A DNA stretch of 64,000 nucleotides from assembly GCF_900107535.1 (NCBI RefSeq), contig NZ_FNRA01000001.1, positions 124,001-188,000 on the forward strand, given 5' to 3'. The notes beneath the pieces were generated by a model, which did no database searches, was not told the DNA's origin, and saw nothing but the letters and a program-made list of their open reading frames with translations. This DNA is from Pedobacter hartonius (GTDB lineage: Bacteria; Bacteroidota; Bacteroidia; Sphingobacteriales; Sphingobacteriaceae). Positions within the stretch are counted from its first letter, which is position 1; every line of letters begins with the position of its first letter. Positions 1 to 9,303 of the stretch are shown here, in pieces. The position numbers were made by a program, and so were the translations under genes.

Positions 1-138
1 TGAGTTGTTCACATTTTCCTCCTGTTTTTCGGGTAATCCACAATAATTTTTATCTCAGAGCAGGTACTTTCTATTTCATACCACTGTCAGCAAGGCTAAG
101 ATCATTAACCGTATATTTACAGAAATACATTTCCTATT
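1..138. other. Left-edge intergenic stretch
   Basis: This AT-rich stretch has no convincing gene. On the minus strand a purine-rich GGAGGAAAA lies just before a GTG near position 11, so the first codons of a leftward gene could begin here, but the window ends too soon to tell. Confidence 0.4.
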
Positions 139-321
139 ATGATCAGATTGAATAACGATACACCGACAAGCGTTTTGCAGGACGTTAAGGAAGGCAGTAT
201 GGTAACAGATACCTTTAGTAAGACCGGTTTAGTGGAAACTATCGAAATCACAGATGATGGATTCAGTAAGATCTATACCTTTCAGCTGGTAACCGGCAGA
301 ACGATCATTGTAAAAAAGTAA
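139..321 (+). CDS. Small hypothetical protein (60 aa)
   Basis: This is a short ATG-started frame of 60 codons. The product is soluble and mixed in composition, with a hydrophilic N-terminus and a C-terminal half that alternates polar and beta-prone residues (for example YTFQLVTGRTIIVKK). It has no signal peptide, membrane segment or recognised motif. It lies about 110 bases upstream of purL on the same strand, but purL has its own promoter-like element, so the two need not be co-transcribed. The protein-like composition and clean stop favour a real small gene. The function is unknown. Confidence 0.5.
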   Translation: MIRLNNDTPTSVLQDVKEGSMVTDTFSKTGLVETIEITDDGFSKIYTFQLVTGRTIIVKK

Positions 322-404
322 ACCGGGGTATAATATACTACAAATATAGCCCCGAAATGATAATCTGTTGGTACACTGATAGGGAGAAATTTACATATTT
401 AACT

Positions 405-412
405 TACCTTTG
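405..412 (+). promoter_or_regulatory. Candidate -7 promoter element of purL
   Basis: TACCTTTG matches the Bacteroidota -7 consensus TAnnTTTG and ends 17 bases before the purL ATG, which would give a very short leader. No clear TTG -33 element is seen at the usual 17-23 base spacing. Confidence 0.5.
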
Positions 413-429
413 CGCCATAAAATAAAACC

Positions 430-3400
430 ATGATTTATTTCTTCTCCAACGAGAGCAATACTGTTTTTGCTGTACAACTAGAACGAAGCCTCACCTCGTC
501 TGATATTTCAAAATTAAGCTGGCTTTTTGGCGGTGCCCAATTAAATAAAGAAACTGCGCTGACAGATTTCTTTACAGGCCCCCGCGCTGCAATGATCACT
601 CCATGGAGTACAAATGCGGTGGAAATCACTCAAAACATGGATATCCACGGGATTGTTAGAATTGAGGAGTTTACACAAGTAAGAGCTGATTTTAAAGACT
701 TTGATCCCATGTTATTTCAGAAATACCATGAGCTTAACCAGGATCTGTATACGATCAGCCTTCAGCCTGAACATATCCTGGAGATCGCTGACATTGCTGC
801 ATATAACCAGCAGGAAGGTTTGTCATTAAGTGAAGAAGAAATAGATTATTTAAATAAACTGTCAGAAAAACTGGGCAGAAAATTAACGGATTCGGAAGTA
901 TTTGGCTTCTCCCAGGTTAATTCAGAGCATTGCAGGCACAAGATCTTTAACGGCACTTTCGTGATCGATGGTGAAGAGCAGCCTGTATCTTTATTTAAGC
1001 TGATCCGTAAAACATCTGAAGCAAATCCAAACGGCATCATTTCTGCCTATAAAGACAATGTGGCCTTTGTAAAAGGTCCCAGAGTACAGCAGTTCGCACC
1101 CAAACGCGCCGATGTACCTGATTATTTCGAGATTAAAGAATTTGACGCTGTGATTTCTCTGAAAGCGGAAACACATAACTTTCCAACTACAGTGGAGCCT
1201 TTTAACGGCGCAGCTACAGGTTCGGGAGGTGAGATCAGGGACAGGCTTGCCGGCGGACAGGGCTCATTGCCGTTGGCTGGCACAGCAGTATATATGACTT
1301 CCTTTTCGCGTCTTGAAGAAAACCGTCCCTGGGAAAAAGGCATGACCGAAAGAAACTGGTTATACCAGACCCCTATGGACATCCTGATCAAAGCTTCAAA
1401 CGGAGCTTCGGATTTCGGAAATAAATTCGGACAGCCGCTCATTACCGGCTCACTGCTTACCTTTGAACATGAAGAAGAGGCCAGAAAACTTGGTTTCGAC
1501 AAGGTCATCATGCAAGCCGGTGGTATCGGATATGGAAAAGCAGATCAGGCTAAAAAAGAAAAACCCGCTGTTCATGACAAAATCGTTGTATTAGGCGGAG
1601 AAAATTATAGAATCGGGATGGGCGGTGCTGCGGTTTCTTCTGCGGATACCGGTGCAATGGGCTCAGGTATTGAGCTGAATGCCATACAGCGCTCCAATCC
1701 TGAAATGCAAAAAAGAGTTGCCAATGCCGTTCGTGGAATGGTAGAAAGTGATCACAATACGATCGTCTCTATTCATGATCATGGTGCAGGCGGCCACCTC
1801 AACTGTCTTTCCGAACTCGTAGAAGAAACAGGCGGAAAGATCAACCTGGATAAATTGCCGGTAGGTGATCCCACCCTGTCTGCCAAGGAGATCATCGGAA
1901 ACGAGTCTCAGGAGCGCATGGGACTGGTTATCGGACAAGAACATATCGAAACCCTGCAAAAAATAGCAGACCGTGAAAGGGCGCCAATGTATACTGTAGG
2001 TGAAGTAACTGGAGACCATCGTTTTACGTTTGAATCTGCCACTACCGGAGCTAAACCTATGGACCTGAAAATGGACGATATGTTTGGCAGCTCGCCTAAA
2101 GTGATCATGCAGGACAAAACAGTGGAAAGAAAATATTCACCGGTTACTTATGAACCAGCAAAAATCGACACCTACCTCGAGCAAATGCTGCAACTGGAAG
2201 CCGTTGGCAGTAAAGACTGGCTAACAAACAAGGTTGACCGCTGTGTGGGCGGACGCGTAGCAAAACAGCAAACCGCGGGCCCGCTGCAATTACCACTGAA
2301 CAATTGCGGTGTAATGGCGCTGGATTTTCAGGGAAAAGACGGTATTGCCACCTCAATCGGGCATGCACCACTTTCGGCGCTGATCGATCCTGCTGCAGGA
2401 AGCCGTAATGCAATAGCGGAATCCCTTTCCAACCTGGTATGGGCTCCACTGAAAGATGAACTGGAGAGTGTATCACTTTCTGCAAACTGGATGTGGGCCT
2501 GTAAAAATGAAGGGGAAGATGCCCGTTTATATGCCGCTGTAAAAGCCTGTTCTGAGTTTGCGATCAGCCTCGGGATTAACATTCCTACTGGTAAGGACTC
2601 CTTATCGATGAAACAGAAATACAAGAACGAAGAGGTAATCTCTCCGGGAACTGTAATTATTTCTGCAGCCGGTCATTGTAATGATATCACCGCAGTTGTA
2701 GAACCTGTATTCAAAAAAACAGGTGGCGCTGTCTATTATATTAACTTATCAGGAGATAGCTATAAATTAGGTGGATCTTCATTTGCACAAATCCTGAATA
2801 AGATCGGTGACGAAACACCAGATATAATGGATGCCGCTCAGTTTAAAAATACATTTAATACCCTGCAGCAGCTGATTAAAGGAAAAAAAATACAGGCTGG
2901 ACACGATATCGGCAGCGGAGGTTTGATCACTACCCTGCTGGAACTTTGTTTTGCCGACCGCAACCTCGGTGCGTCAATCGACCTTTCTTCTCTTGGAGAC
3001 CAGGACAGCATTGCAAAACTGTTTGCTGAAAATATTGGTGTAGTTTTCCAGGCTGATGAAACCGCCGAGGCCCTGCTAAATGCGAACGGAATCAATTATC
3101 ATAAAATAGGTACCGTTACCGGTAACCCTACCCTGGAAGTCAAAGATATTTCAGGAAGCATGAGTTTTGACATCGATCACCTGCGTGATGTATGGTCTAA
3201 AACTTCTTACCTGCTCGATCAGAAACAAAGCGGACCCGTAAAAGCAAAAGAACGTTTTGATAACTATAAAAATCATGTGTTAAATTACACTTTCCCCTTG
3301 TCATTTGACGGAAAGAAACCGGTGATTGACTCTTCAAAACCAAGGCCTAAAGCTGCTGTTATCCGCGAAAAAGGAAGTAACTCTGAAAGGGAACTGGCAA

Positions 3401-4086
3401 ATGCAATGTACCTTGCAGGCTTTGATGTGAAGGACGTACATATGACCGATCTGATCTCCGGCAGGGAAACACTCGAAGATATTCAGTTCATTGGTGCAGT
3501 TGGGGGATTCTCTAACTCTGATGTTTTAGGTTCTGCTAAAGGATGGGCAGGTGCTTTCCTTTACAATGAAAAAGCCAAGCTGGCCCTGGAAAACTTCTTT
3601 AAACGGGACGACACCTTATCGATCGGTATCTGTAATGGATGCCAGCTGTTCGTGGAACTTGGACTGATCAATAAGGACCATAAGGAAAAACCTAAAATGC
3701 TGCATAATGACAGCCATAAACACGAAAGCGGTTTTACTTCTGTAGCCATACAGGAAAATAATTCGGTGATGCTTTCCGGACTGGCAGGGACAACCCTGGG
3801 TGTTTGGATTTCCCATGGCGAAGGCAAATTCCAGTTACCATATGCAGAAGATAAATACCAGATCGTTGCAAAATATGCTTACGAAAGTTATCCTGCTAAC
3901 CCTAACGGTTCCGATTATAATACAGCGATGATGTGCGACAATACAGGAAGACACCTGGTGATTATGCCGCATATTGAACGTTCCATTTTCCAGTGGAACT
4001 GGGCAAATTATCCTGAAGGACGAAATGATGAAGTATCGCCATGGATCGCTGCCTTTGTAAATGCCAGAGAATGGCTGGAAGCTTAA
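430..4086 (+). CDS. purL: Phosphoribosylformylglycinamidine synthase, single-chain PurL
   Basis: PurL converts FGAR, glutamine and ATP to FGAM in de novo purine synthesis in the cytoplasm. At 1218 residues this is the large single-chain type, somewhat shorter than the roughly 1295-residue enterobacterial enzyme. The synthetase half carries the family blocks NSEHCRHK (near residue 165), KAETHNFPT and GSGGEIRDR (near residues 245-270). The C-terminal glutaminase domain has the nucleophile elbow GICNGCQ, with the likely catalytic Cys at residue 1068, followed by HNDSHKHESGF and the HIERS segment of the catalytic His/Glu. All the domains needed for ammonia channelling are therefore present in one chain. 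The gene is monocistronic by layout, and the following DNA holds a dehydrogenase relic. Confidence 0.97.
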   Translation: MIYFFSNESNTVFAVQLERSLTSSDISKLSWLFGGAQLNKETALTDFFTGPRAAMITPWSTNAVEITQNMDIHGIVRIEEFTQVRADFKDFDPMLFQKYHELNQDLYTISLQPEHILEIADIAAYNQQEGLSLSEEEIDYLNKLSEKLGRKLTDSEVFGFSQVNSEHCRHKIFNGTFVIDGEEQPVSLFKLIRKTSEANPNGIISAYKDNVAFVKGPRVQQFAPKRADVPDYFEIKEFDAVISLKAETHNFPTTVEPFNGAATGSGGEIRDRLAGGQGSLPLAGTAVYMTSFSRLEENRPWEKGMTERNWLYQTPMDILIKASNGASDFGNKFGQPLITGSLLTFEHEEEARKLGFDKVIMQAGGIGYGKADQAKKEKPAVHDKIVVLGGENYRIGMGGAAVSSADTGAMGSGIELNAIQRSNPEMQKRVANAVRGMVESDHNTIVSIHDHGAGGHLNCLSELVEETGGKINLDKLPVGDPTLSAKEIIGNESQERMGLVIGQEHIETLQKIADRERAPMYTVGEVTGDHRFTFESATTGAKPMDLKMDDMFGSSPKVIMQDKTVERKYSPVTYEPAKIDTYLEQMLQLEAVGSKDWLTNKVDRCVGGRVAKQQTAGPLQLPLNNCGVMALDFQGKDGIATSIGHAPLSALIDPAAGSRNAIAESLSNLVWAPLKDELESVSLSANWMWACKNEGEDARLYAAVKACSEFAISLGINIPTGKDSLSMKQKYKNEEVISPGTVIISAAGHCNDITAVVEPVFKKTGGAVYYINLSGDSYKLGGSSFAQILNKIGDETPDIMDAAQFKNTFNTLQQLIKGKKIQAGHDIGSGGLITTLLELCFADRNLGASIDLSSLGDQDSIAKLFAENIGVVFQADETAEALLNANGINYHKIGTVTGNPTLEVKDISGSMSFDIDHLRDVWSKTSYLLDQKQSGPVKAKERFDNYKNHVLNYTFPLSFDGKKPVIDSSKPRPKAAVIREKGSNSERELANAMYLAGFDVKDVHMTDLISGRETLEDIQFIGAVGGFSNSDVLGSAKGWAGAFLYNEKAKLALENFFKRDDTLSIGICNGCQLFVELGLINKDHKEKPKMLHNDSHKHESGFTSVAIQENNSVMLSGLAGTTLGVWISHGEGKFQLPYAEDKYQIVAKYAYESYPANPNGSDYNTAMMCDNTGRHLVIMPHIERSIFQWNWANYPEGRNDEVSPWIAAFVNAREWLEA

Positions 4087-4127
4087 AATTTGCAATAATT
4101 CATCAGCACTGCCGTTATTCATAAAAA

Positions 4128-4337
4128 CAGAAAGTGTTGATTCATGCAGCGGCAGGTGATGTAGGCACTTACGCTGTACAGCTGGCGAAATGGAAAGGTG
4201 CATATGTTATCGGTACTGCTTCGGAAAGTAATATAGATTTTCTTAAGGATCTTGGTGCCGATGAAGTGATCGATTATCGTAACGAAAATTCACAGAAAAG
4301 AGGCAAGATCGTTATAAAAGTAGTTGATACGATCTAA
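4128..4337 (+). pseudogene. Relic of a medium-chain dehydrogenase / quinone oxidoreductase
   Basis: About 70 codons match the Rossmann NAD(P)-binding core of the zinc-type alcohol dehydrogenase / quinone oxidoreductase family. The frame reads QKVLIHAAAGDVGTYAVQLA and continues to a DLGADEVIDYRNE block. Homologues are about 310-340 residues long. Here the catalytic N-terminal domain and the substrate-binding C-terminus are both missing, and no start codon fits the family. The fragment begins 42 bases after the purL stop, so it is a truncated relic and not a functional gene. It is the first of four relics in the next 3.4 kb. Confidence 0.8.
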
Positions 4338-5041
4338 AATTTCGTGTAAACCGCAAGCTGAACAACATTATTAACAGTATTGTTGTTCAACCCTTTTACA
4401 GCCTGGTTCAGATAACCTGCTTCAATATCAAGATTCTTAGTCACACGGTAGCCAGATGCCACATAAGCCCGGTTCTGATCGAAAAACCTGTGATTCAGTT
4501 CGTTCTTATGCTGTATATTAAAGAACAACTCATTCTGTAAAGCCACAAAAAGGCCCTCTTCAAAGTCTTTCATTTCTTTTGTCAGAGGGATAATAAAGCG
4601 CGCAAAATACCGGAAGCGCTGGGCGAAAAGCTGATCTTTTCCGGCTCTTTCTATAAACCTTTGCTCTACCCTGAAACGATGTGAAGCAATAACAGTAGAG
4701 ATTTTATGTTTGTATACATACTGCTCCCAGATCCTATGTTCAGTAAGTACATTGTCTGCCGTACCGTCTGCATGGGTAAAAGTCTGGTTTAACAAATATC
4801 CCAGGGTCAGTTCATTTTTGCCGTTTGCATAATAGGTTATACCTGGCCTGAACAGGAAGTTTCTTACTTCAGCCCAGTTATCAGATGACCGGACCTGCAT
4901 GTCCAGATAGGCGCCCCATTTTTTACTGATTTTTGTGTTGTTCAGCAGAAATAACCAACCACTATTCTGATATTGAGTTTGGGCATGAACATTGCCGGTG
5001 AATAAGAATAAAAAAGCAAGTGGGGAAAGAGGAAAACGCAT
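4334..5041 (-). CDS. DUF2490 family protein, probable outer-membrane beta-barrel
   Basis: The 235-residue product has a cleavable signal peptide of about 20 residues ending NVHAQ. The rest alternates in the way expected of an outer-membrane barrel (for example GWLFLLNNTKISKKWGAYLD and LTEHRIWEQYVYKH). This pattern matches the DUF2490 family of Bacteroidota, whose function is not known. The C-terminus ends VVQLAVYTKF, an aromatic terminal residue as is common for barrels. The gene overlaps the end of the upstream dehydrogenase relic by a few bases and is convergent with it. It is the only intact gene in the relic cluster. Confidence 0.8.
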   Translation of the reverse strand: MRFPLSPLAFLFLFTGNVHAQTQYQNSGWLFLLNNTKISKKWGAYLDMQVRSSDNWAEVRNFLFRPGITYYANGKNELTLGYLLNQTFTHADGTADNVLTEHRIWEQYVYKHKISTVIASHRFRVEQRFIERAGKDQLFAQRFRYFARFIIPLTKEMKDFEEGLFVALQNELFFNIQHKNELNHRFFDQNRAYVASGYRVTKNLDIEAGYLNQAVKGLNNNTVNNVVQLAVYTKF

Positions 5042-5248
5042 AGGTAATAATACTATATTTAAGCCATAACCAAAAATGAATTTAGCAAAATCTCTAATCT
5101 TTTGTATATTATTCGTGTCTGATAGATATTCATCATACCCTGATCCATTATTACCATAATCGGATCAATGATGCTGCCGGAAACTAAAAATACCGCTTGA
5201 TTTTCAAACGGCATTTCGATACTAAATAATTTTAAAAGGTTTTAGCTA

Positions 5249-5731
5249 TTAACCATGGCACATAGCAACATCAGCAGGTTCAAAATACTGAGGTAACAGC
5301 TCATCCAGTATTGCGTTGGTAGCAGGCGTATCACTATTTGCTTTTAAGACAACCGGATTGCCGGATGAAATAGAAGCGATCACTGGGTTTAGCAATAAAA
5401 CCAGCGACCCACCGGAAACTCCTGCACCCCTACATAACGACAACTCGCACTGTTCGGAACAACTATCACCCCTAAGCCCCGTAGGTGCTACCCACTCCCT
5501 GAGTTGCAACCTGGTAAATTCTATGATAGCAATCGGAGCATGAATCTCACACCGCGATTCTGAGAATGGCACTTCAAAATCTTTCCTAACTGCATCGCAG
5601 AATACACTCTTGTTCTCTTTCAACATGCGTTCCAGATTGTCAAGTTGCTTTATCCGCCAATGATAGGATTTCGTGATACTAGTTTTAAGGTTAACTTTCT
5701 GTTTGCCAAAAAATTCCAGGAATTGAAGCAT
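5249..5731 (-). pseudogene. Decayed aldehyde dehydrogenase, N-terminal part only
   Basis: The 160-codon frame keeps recognisable class-3-type aldehyde dehydrogenase pieces: RKDFEVPFSESRCEI near residue 50, EFTRLQLREWVAPT near residue 70, and NPVIASISSGNPVVLKA near residue 115. Between the second and third pieces the residues do not fit the family: the expected PLGV..IIGPWNYP segment is garbled, consistent with compensating frameshifts. The frame then stops, whereas family members are about 450 residues and carry the catalytic Cys and Glu in the missing part. The gene is therefore truncated and frameshifted. No remainder of the enzyme was found downstream. Confidence 0.85.
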
Positions 5732-6350
5732 AGTTTTATATTTTTATTTAATTGATTCAAACGCCCCCATTCCTGGGGATAAAAATTGATTTAGGTCAAT
5801 TGCAAAAATTTATTTTTTAAGAATGCTTTCCTTTCTAAGGATTGAGAAATTCCAGGAGGCTGAAAGAATTTGAATAAAACAGGTGTGAAAACGTTAGCAA
5901 ATTTGAGAAATCGGTTCATCTTTCGTAGTTCAATTATTAATAATCCGATCCAAATCTCTGCAATTGTAATATAAATAACATTAACATTTGGTAATAAATA
6001 ATATATATAATGATCGTTTTTGATATGATTACGAAAGGGAATTGTTGCAGAGACTGCGGAGTATTTCCTAAATATGATGCGATATATGGGTTGGGAAAAT
6101 TTTCAGCGAATGTATCCTTCTAATTGTTAAATGCGGATATAAAGAGGCTGAACTTAATGAACGGGAAACAGGGTTCAACACCTGTTTTGAGGGCCAGCGT
6201 TCTGACCCTCAATACTAGCTATCTCAATCAAATAATGATTTACAAATTGACGCCACGTTTTAACAGGGCCAGACATCATAAAAAATATTGAGTATACTGG
6301 TAATACTGATCATTTCATATCAACAATTAAGTTACGAATAATTTTGTCAT
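5732..6350. other. Intergenic stretch within the relic cluster
   Basis: About 620 AT-rich bases contain no supportable gene on either strand. The only structure noted is an imperfect hairpin at 6187-6212 (TTGAGGG pairing with CCCTCAA, one internal mismatch, 4-base loop). It has no T-run, and its role is unclear. Confidence 0.6.
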
Positions 6351-7055
6351 TTAGAAAGGGGCATATGCGACAAAATAAGATTGTGGCTGCTTTACTTTTG
6401 CATTTAAGTGTATTTGAGTGCCAGCAGGCTTACTCTTGCGATGAGCGGCAATAAGTACTAAACTGGTCAGCGCATAGTTCTTTGCATCATGAGTGGTCAG
6501 TTCTTTCACTTTAACTACAGATGTGGCTTTGGTCTTCGGATCAACGCTGATCACTTCATCACCTGCTCTCAGGTCTTTAAGCATTTTTTTCGCTCTATTG
6601 CCACTTCCTCGTCACCGGGAAAACAAATACATTTCCATAGGTGGCTTCTTCTTCAGAAGGGGCTTTCCCGTTATTCAGCACTTTATATTGCTGCAAGCTG
6701 AGTTCCCTTGACCCGGTATAACAGCCTTATATATCTTCCCTTTTTCATTGGTATAGAATACCATCAGGCCGATATCCTGCATTCCCTCCCTGGCCACCAG
6801 TTTGTACAGGCCGATCCGCTTTTTTCAGCCCGTCATCACCCGTAATAAAAACGGTTTGCGTGCATGCTAGCGGTCCAGAATATAAGCATTATCAAATTTC
6901 ACATAGGTATCCTTATCTAGATATAAAATAGTATAGATTTTAGCTATATCGTACTCCTCCATAGTTAAAGAATGCGGTTTAACTGCTTTTTACTGCGCCT
7001 GAGTGAAAATAACAGCTGCTGCAAGGAGTAAAATAAGGGTGATTTTTATTTGCAT
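6351..7055 (-). pseudogene. Decayed secreted protein with a Hint-like domain
   Basis: Read from the ATG at 7055, the frame gives a good signal peptide (MQIKITLILLLAAAVIFTQA) followed at once by an in-frame TAA at 6990-6992. Forty sense codons follow, then a TAG at 6867-6869. Further downstream the protein continues only by changing frame: segments such as IGLYKLVAREGMQDIGLMVF and TYGNVFVFPGDEEVAIERKK lie in different frames. The final 77 codons carry KKMLKDLRAGDEVISVDPKT and TTHDAKNYALTSLVLIA, which resemble a Hint (hedgehog/intein) domain. Two stops and at least two frameshifts make this a clear pseudogene. The original was probably a secreted or periplasmic protein of about 230 residues. 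The Hint assignment is by resemblance only. Confidence 0.8.
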
Positions 7056-7083
7056 ATAAAGTTAAATTGATGAATTAATTCTA

Positions 7084-7463
7084 TCAGGATATCTGTTTGA
7101 AAGCATCTGCAAAAGCCTGTATTTCGTCCATGCGGCCGATGCTTACGCGACACCCTCTTTTGTAAGCACTGAATACAGAAATTCCTTAGATGCCAATGTT
7201 TTTTTTAATGCATCCTTTAAAAAATCCTTTTCCTGGTAGCCGGCTATCGCGGCAGTAACAGTTGGTGCAGAAATGCTCATATGCCCTACACCATATTTCA
7301 TCAGGTCTTTGATCTTGGAAGGCTGAGCGATCACATATCCGCAACGCAAACCTGCAAAACCGTACAGTTTAGAGAAGATACGGGCAACGATGATATTACT
7401 GCCTGCCTTTACCATGCCGATCATACTGGCGGCTTGCGGGTCAGGCAGGTAATCGATATACAA
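7084..7463 (-). pseudogene. Relic of a HisC-like class I/II aminotransferase
   Basis: The retained part reads YIDYLPDPQAASMIG, then IFSKLYGFAGLRCGYVIAQP, the region around the PLP-binding lysine (SKLYGFAGLR) of histidinol-phosphate-type aminotransferases. The upstream half, including the nucleotide-binding part, is gone. Near the end LTKEG runs out of frame directly into RVSIGRMDEIQAFADAFKQI, the normal C-terminus of the family. The roughly 40-60 residues usually between these blocks are deleted and the frame is shifted. This is a truncated, internally deleted relic that cannot make an active enzyme. It borders the intact UBP zinc-finger gene on the right. Confidence 0.85.
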
Positions 7464-7529
7464 AAATATTTTTACTATATTGAACTTTAAGAAGCCGAAC
7501 TACATTACCGATAACTAAAAACAAACAGA

Positions 7530-7802
7530 ATGAGCGATCAAAGTCTTTGTACACATTTAAATGCGATTGAAACAGTAAAAGTCAGTGATGAATACGTATG
7601 TGAAGAATGTATAAAATCCGGCAGTAACTGGGTACACCTGCGCAGCTGCCAAACCTGTGGGGTAACGCTTTGCTGTGATGAGTCACCTCAAAAACACATG
7701 ACCAAACATTTTAAGCAAAGGCATCATCCGGTAGTAGCCTCTGCTCAAGCCGGGGAAAGATGGTTATGGTGTTACGTTGATGAACAATTCATAGAATATT
7801 AA
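7530..7802 (+). CDS. UBP-type zinc finger protein (90 aa)
   Basis: The small protein is almost entirely a ZnF-UBP domain. It has CTHLNAIE at the N-terminus, CEEC (near residue 28), SCQTCGVTLCC (near residues 45-55), then HMTKHFKQRHHPV and a WLWCYVD end block, giving the Cys/His set of the fold. In eukaryotes this domain binds the free C-terminus of ubiquitin. In bacteria it occurs as a stand-alone protein of unknown role. There is no signal peptide, so a cytoplasmic location is inferred. It is convergent with the DinB gene, with a gap of only one base between them. Confidence 0.85.
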   Translation: MSDQSLCTHLNAIETVKVSDEYVCEECIKSGSNWVHLRSCQTCGVTLCCDESPQKHMTKHFKQRHHPVVASAQAGERWLWCYVDEQFIEY

Positions 7803-7803
7803 T

Positions 7804-8256
7804 CTACAGCTTCAAGTAACGTCGTTGATAATTGATCTGTCCCATGTGATAGGAAAGGTGCGATAATAAATGCATGAGTACATATTCTACCGTTTGATCA
7901 GGATGAATGGATAAAATCTCCCTCGGATAGGCAGAGGCCATCGCTTCCCTGGGGATCTTTGACAAAGAAAAAGATATAATCCCTATCAGTTCCTCCAGTG
8001 TGACAATAAATTCTTCAGGTGTAAACAGCCTTGCTGAAAATTCAGCATCCCTATCTCTTTCATACCTGATATTTCCGAATGGATTACCAATATAGGTCTT
8101 CAAATTGCCGATCAGGTGCTGCAGCAGGTGCCCTGCCGAATTGGTTGTTCCGGGCAGAACCTGCCATATCGAATCTTCGTCGGTATAACCTTTCACCTCA
8201 TTGATCAGCCTGTTGATATCCCTGTCAAACAGAATGGTATAATAGTCAATATTCAT
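7804..8256 (-). CDS. DinB family protein
   Basis: The 150-residue protein fits the DinB/DUF1572 four-helix-bundle superfamily. It has an N-terminal helix with SIWQVLPGTTNSAGHLLQHL carrying the first His, and a late helix LMHLLSHLSYHMGQINYQRR carrying further His residues. These histidines form the metal site of the fold. Some family members act as thiol-dependent S-transferases, but no substrate can be assigned from sequence. It is divergent from the NIPSNAP gene, with about 150 bases between the starts. Confidence 0.8.
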   Translation of the reverse strand: MNIDYYTILFDRDINRLINEVKGYTDEDSIWQVLPGTTNSAGHLLQHLIGNLKTYIGNPFGNIRYERDRDAEFSARLFTPEEFIVTLEELIGIISFSLSKIPREAMASAYPREILSIHPDQTVEYVLMHLLSHLSYHMGQINYQRRYLKL

Positions 8257-8408
8257 CTTTAAAATATTTTGAACTGCCAGTCAAAGTAACAGCTAAATCG
8301 TCATAAATTATTAGTCATTTTAATGAAAATAAACATTATTTTCCCAAATTGGTTTCTGCAGTAATGAAACCGGTAAAAAGCCCGTTATACATCCAATATA
8401 CCCCGATT

Positions 8409-9224
8409 ATGAAAATTAAACCTACGCTGAACCTAACAATCAGGCTGATCCTATTGATTACCAGCTTATTTACCGCAACACTTTCTTTTGCCGGGCCAGG
8501 CATAAAAAAAGCTCCTGCAAAACAGTTCTATGAACTGGTCGTCTATCATGTGAAGGATAAATCACAGGAAGAGCGGGTAGACAAATATTTATCTGAAGCT
8601 TTTCTGCCTGCGGTTCACCGTTACGGGATAAAAATGACGGGTGTATTCAAAACACTGAACATAGATACCGCTGCTGATAAGAAGATCTATGTATTGCTGA
8701 CCTATCATTCCCTGACCGAATTTCACCAGATCAGTAAACAACTGAGTACAGACAAAACACTGGCAGCACAGGGAAAAGACTATACAGATGCCAATTTTGA
8801 TAACGCACCCTATATCCGGAAAGAATCAATTTTAATGGAATCGTTCTCGGGTATGCCAATATTGAGAAAGCCACAGTTCAGCAATGCCAAAAGCGAACGC
8901 ATCTATGAACTGCGCAGTTATGAAAGTGCGACAGAAAAATTATACCACAACAAGCTCAGTATGTTCAATGACGGAAATGAGATGGCGATATTTGACCGCA
9001 TCGGAAGCCAGGCCGTATTCTACGGAGAAGTATTGGCGGGAAGCCGTATGCCCAACCTGATGTATATGACCACTTACAGCGATAAAAAATCCAGAGACGA
9101 GCACTGGGTGGCGTTCGGAAGTGATCCCGACTGGAAAAAGCTGTCTGCCATGCCTGAATACCAGCACAATGTTGCCAAAGTGAACATCGAGTTCCTGGTA
9201 CCGGCAGAATATTCCGATCTGTAA
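8409..9224 (+). CDS. NIPSNAP family protein, exported
   Basis: The ATG at 8409 is preferred over an in-frame ATG 60 bases upstream, because it begins directly with a signal peptide (MKIKPTLNLTIRL, then a hydrophobic stretch ending LSFAG). The mature protein has two ferredoxin-like NIPSNAP repeats. The first starts FYELVVYHVKDKS and the second starts RIYELRSYESATEKLYHNKL, each about 100 residues, as in other two-domain members. The biochemical function of bacterial NIPSNAP proteins is not established. A periplasmic location is inferred from the signal peptide. The gene ends at a strong convergent hairpin. Confidence 0.85.
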   Translation: MKIKPTLNLTIRLILLITSLFTATLSFAGPGIKKAPAKQFYELVVYHVKDKSQEERVDKYLSEAFLPAVHRYGIKMTGVFKTLNIDTAADKKIYVLLTYHSLTEFHQISKQLSTDKTLAAQGKDYTDANFDNAPYIRKESILMESFSGMPILRKPQFSNAKSERIYELRSYESATEKLYHNKLSMFNDGNEMAIFDRIGSQAVFYGEVLAGSRMPNLMYMTTYSDKKSRDEHWVAFGSDPDWKKLSAMPEYQHNVAKVNIEFLVPAEYSDL

Positions 9225-9228
9225 CCAG

Positions 9229-9268
9229 ATGATCTGGTAAAACCTTCTTAAGGGCATTACCAGATCAT
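9229..9268. terminator. Convergent hairpin between NIPSNAP and PorP-like genes
   Basis: ATGATCTGGTAA (9229-9240) pairs perfectly with TTACCAGATCAT (9257-9268). The loop itself contains a small CCTT/AAGG stem. The position between two convergent stop codons suggests a bidirectional terminator, although there is no strong T-run. Confidence 0.6.
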
Positions 9269-9303
9269 GTTCCATAATGCCCGCAATGCTTAGGCAACGC
9301 ATA

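Noticed and set aside
5316..5543. Plus-strand 75-codon frame opposite the aldehyde dehydrogenase relic
   Set aside because: It is a shadow of the relic. The minus strand carries the recognisable family blocks.
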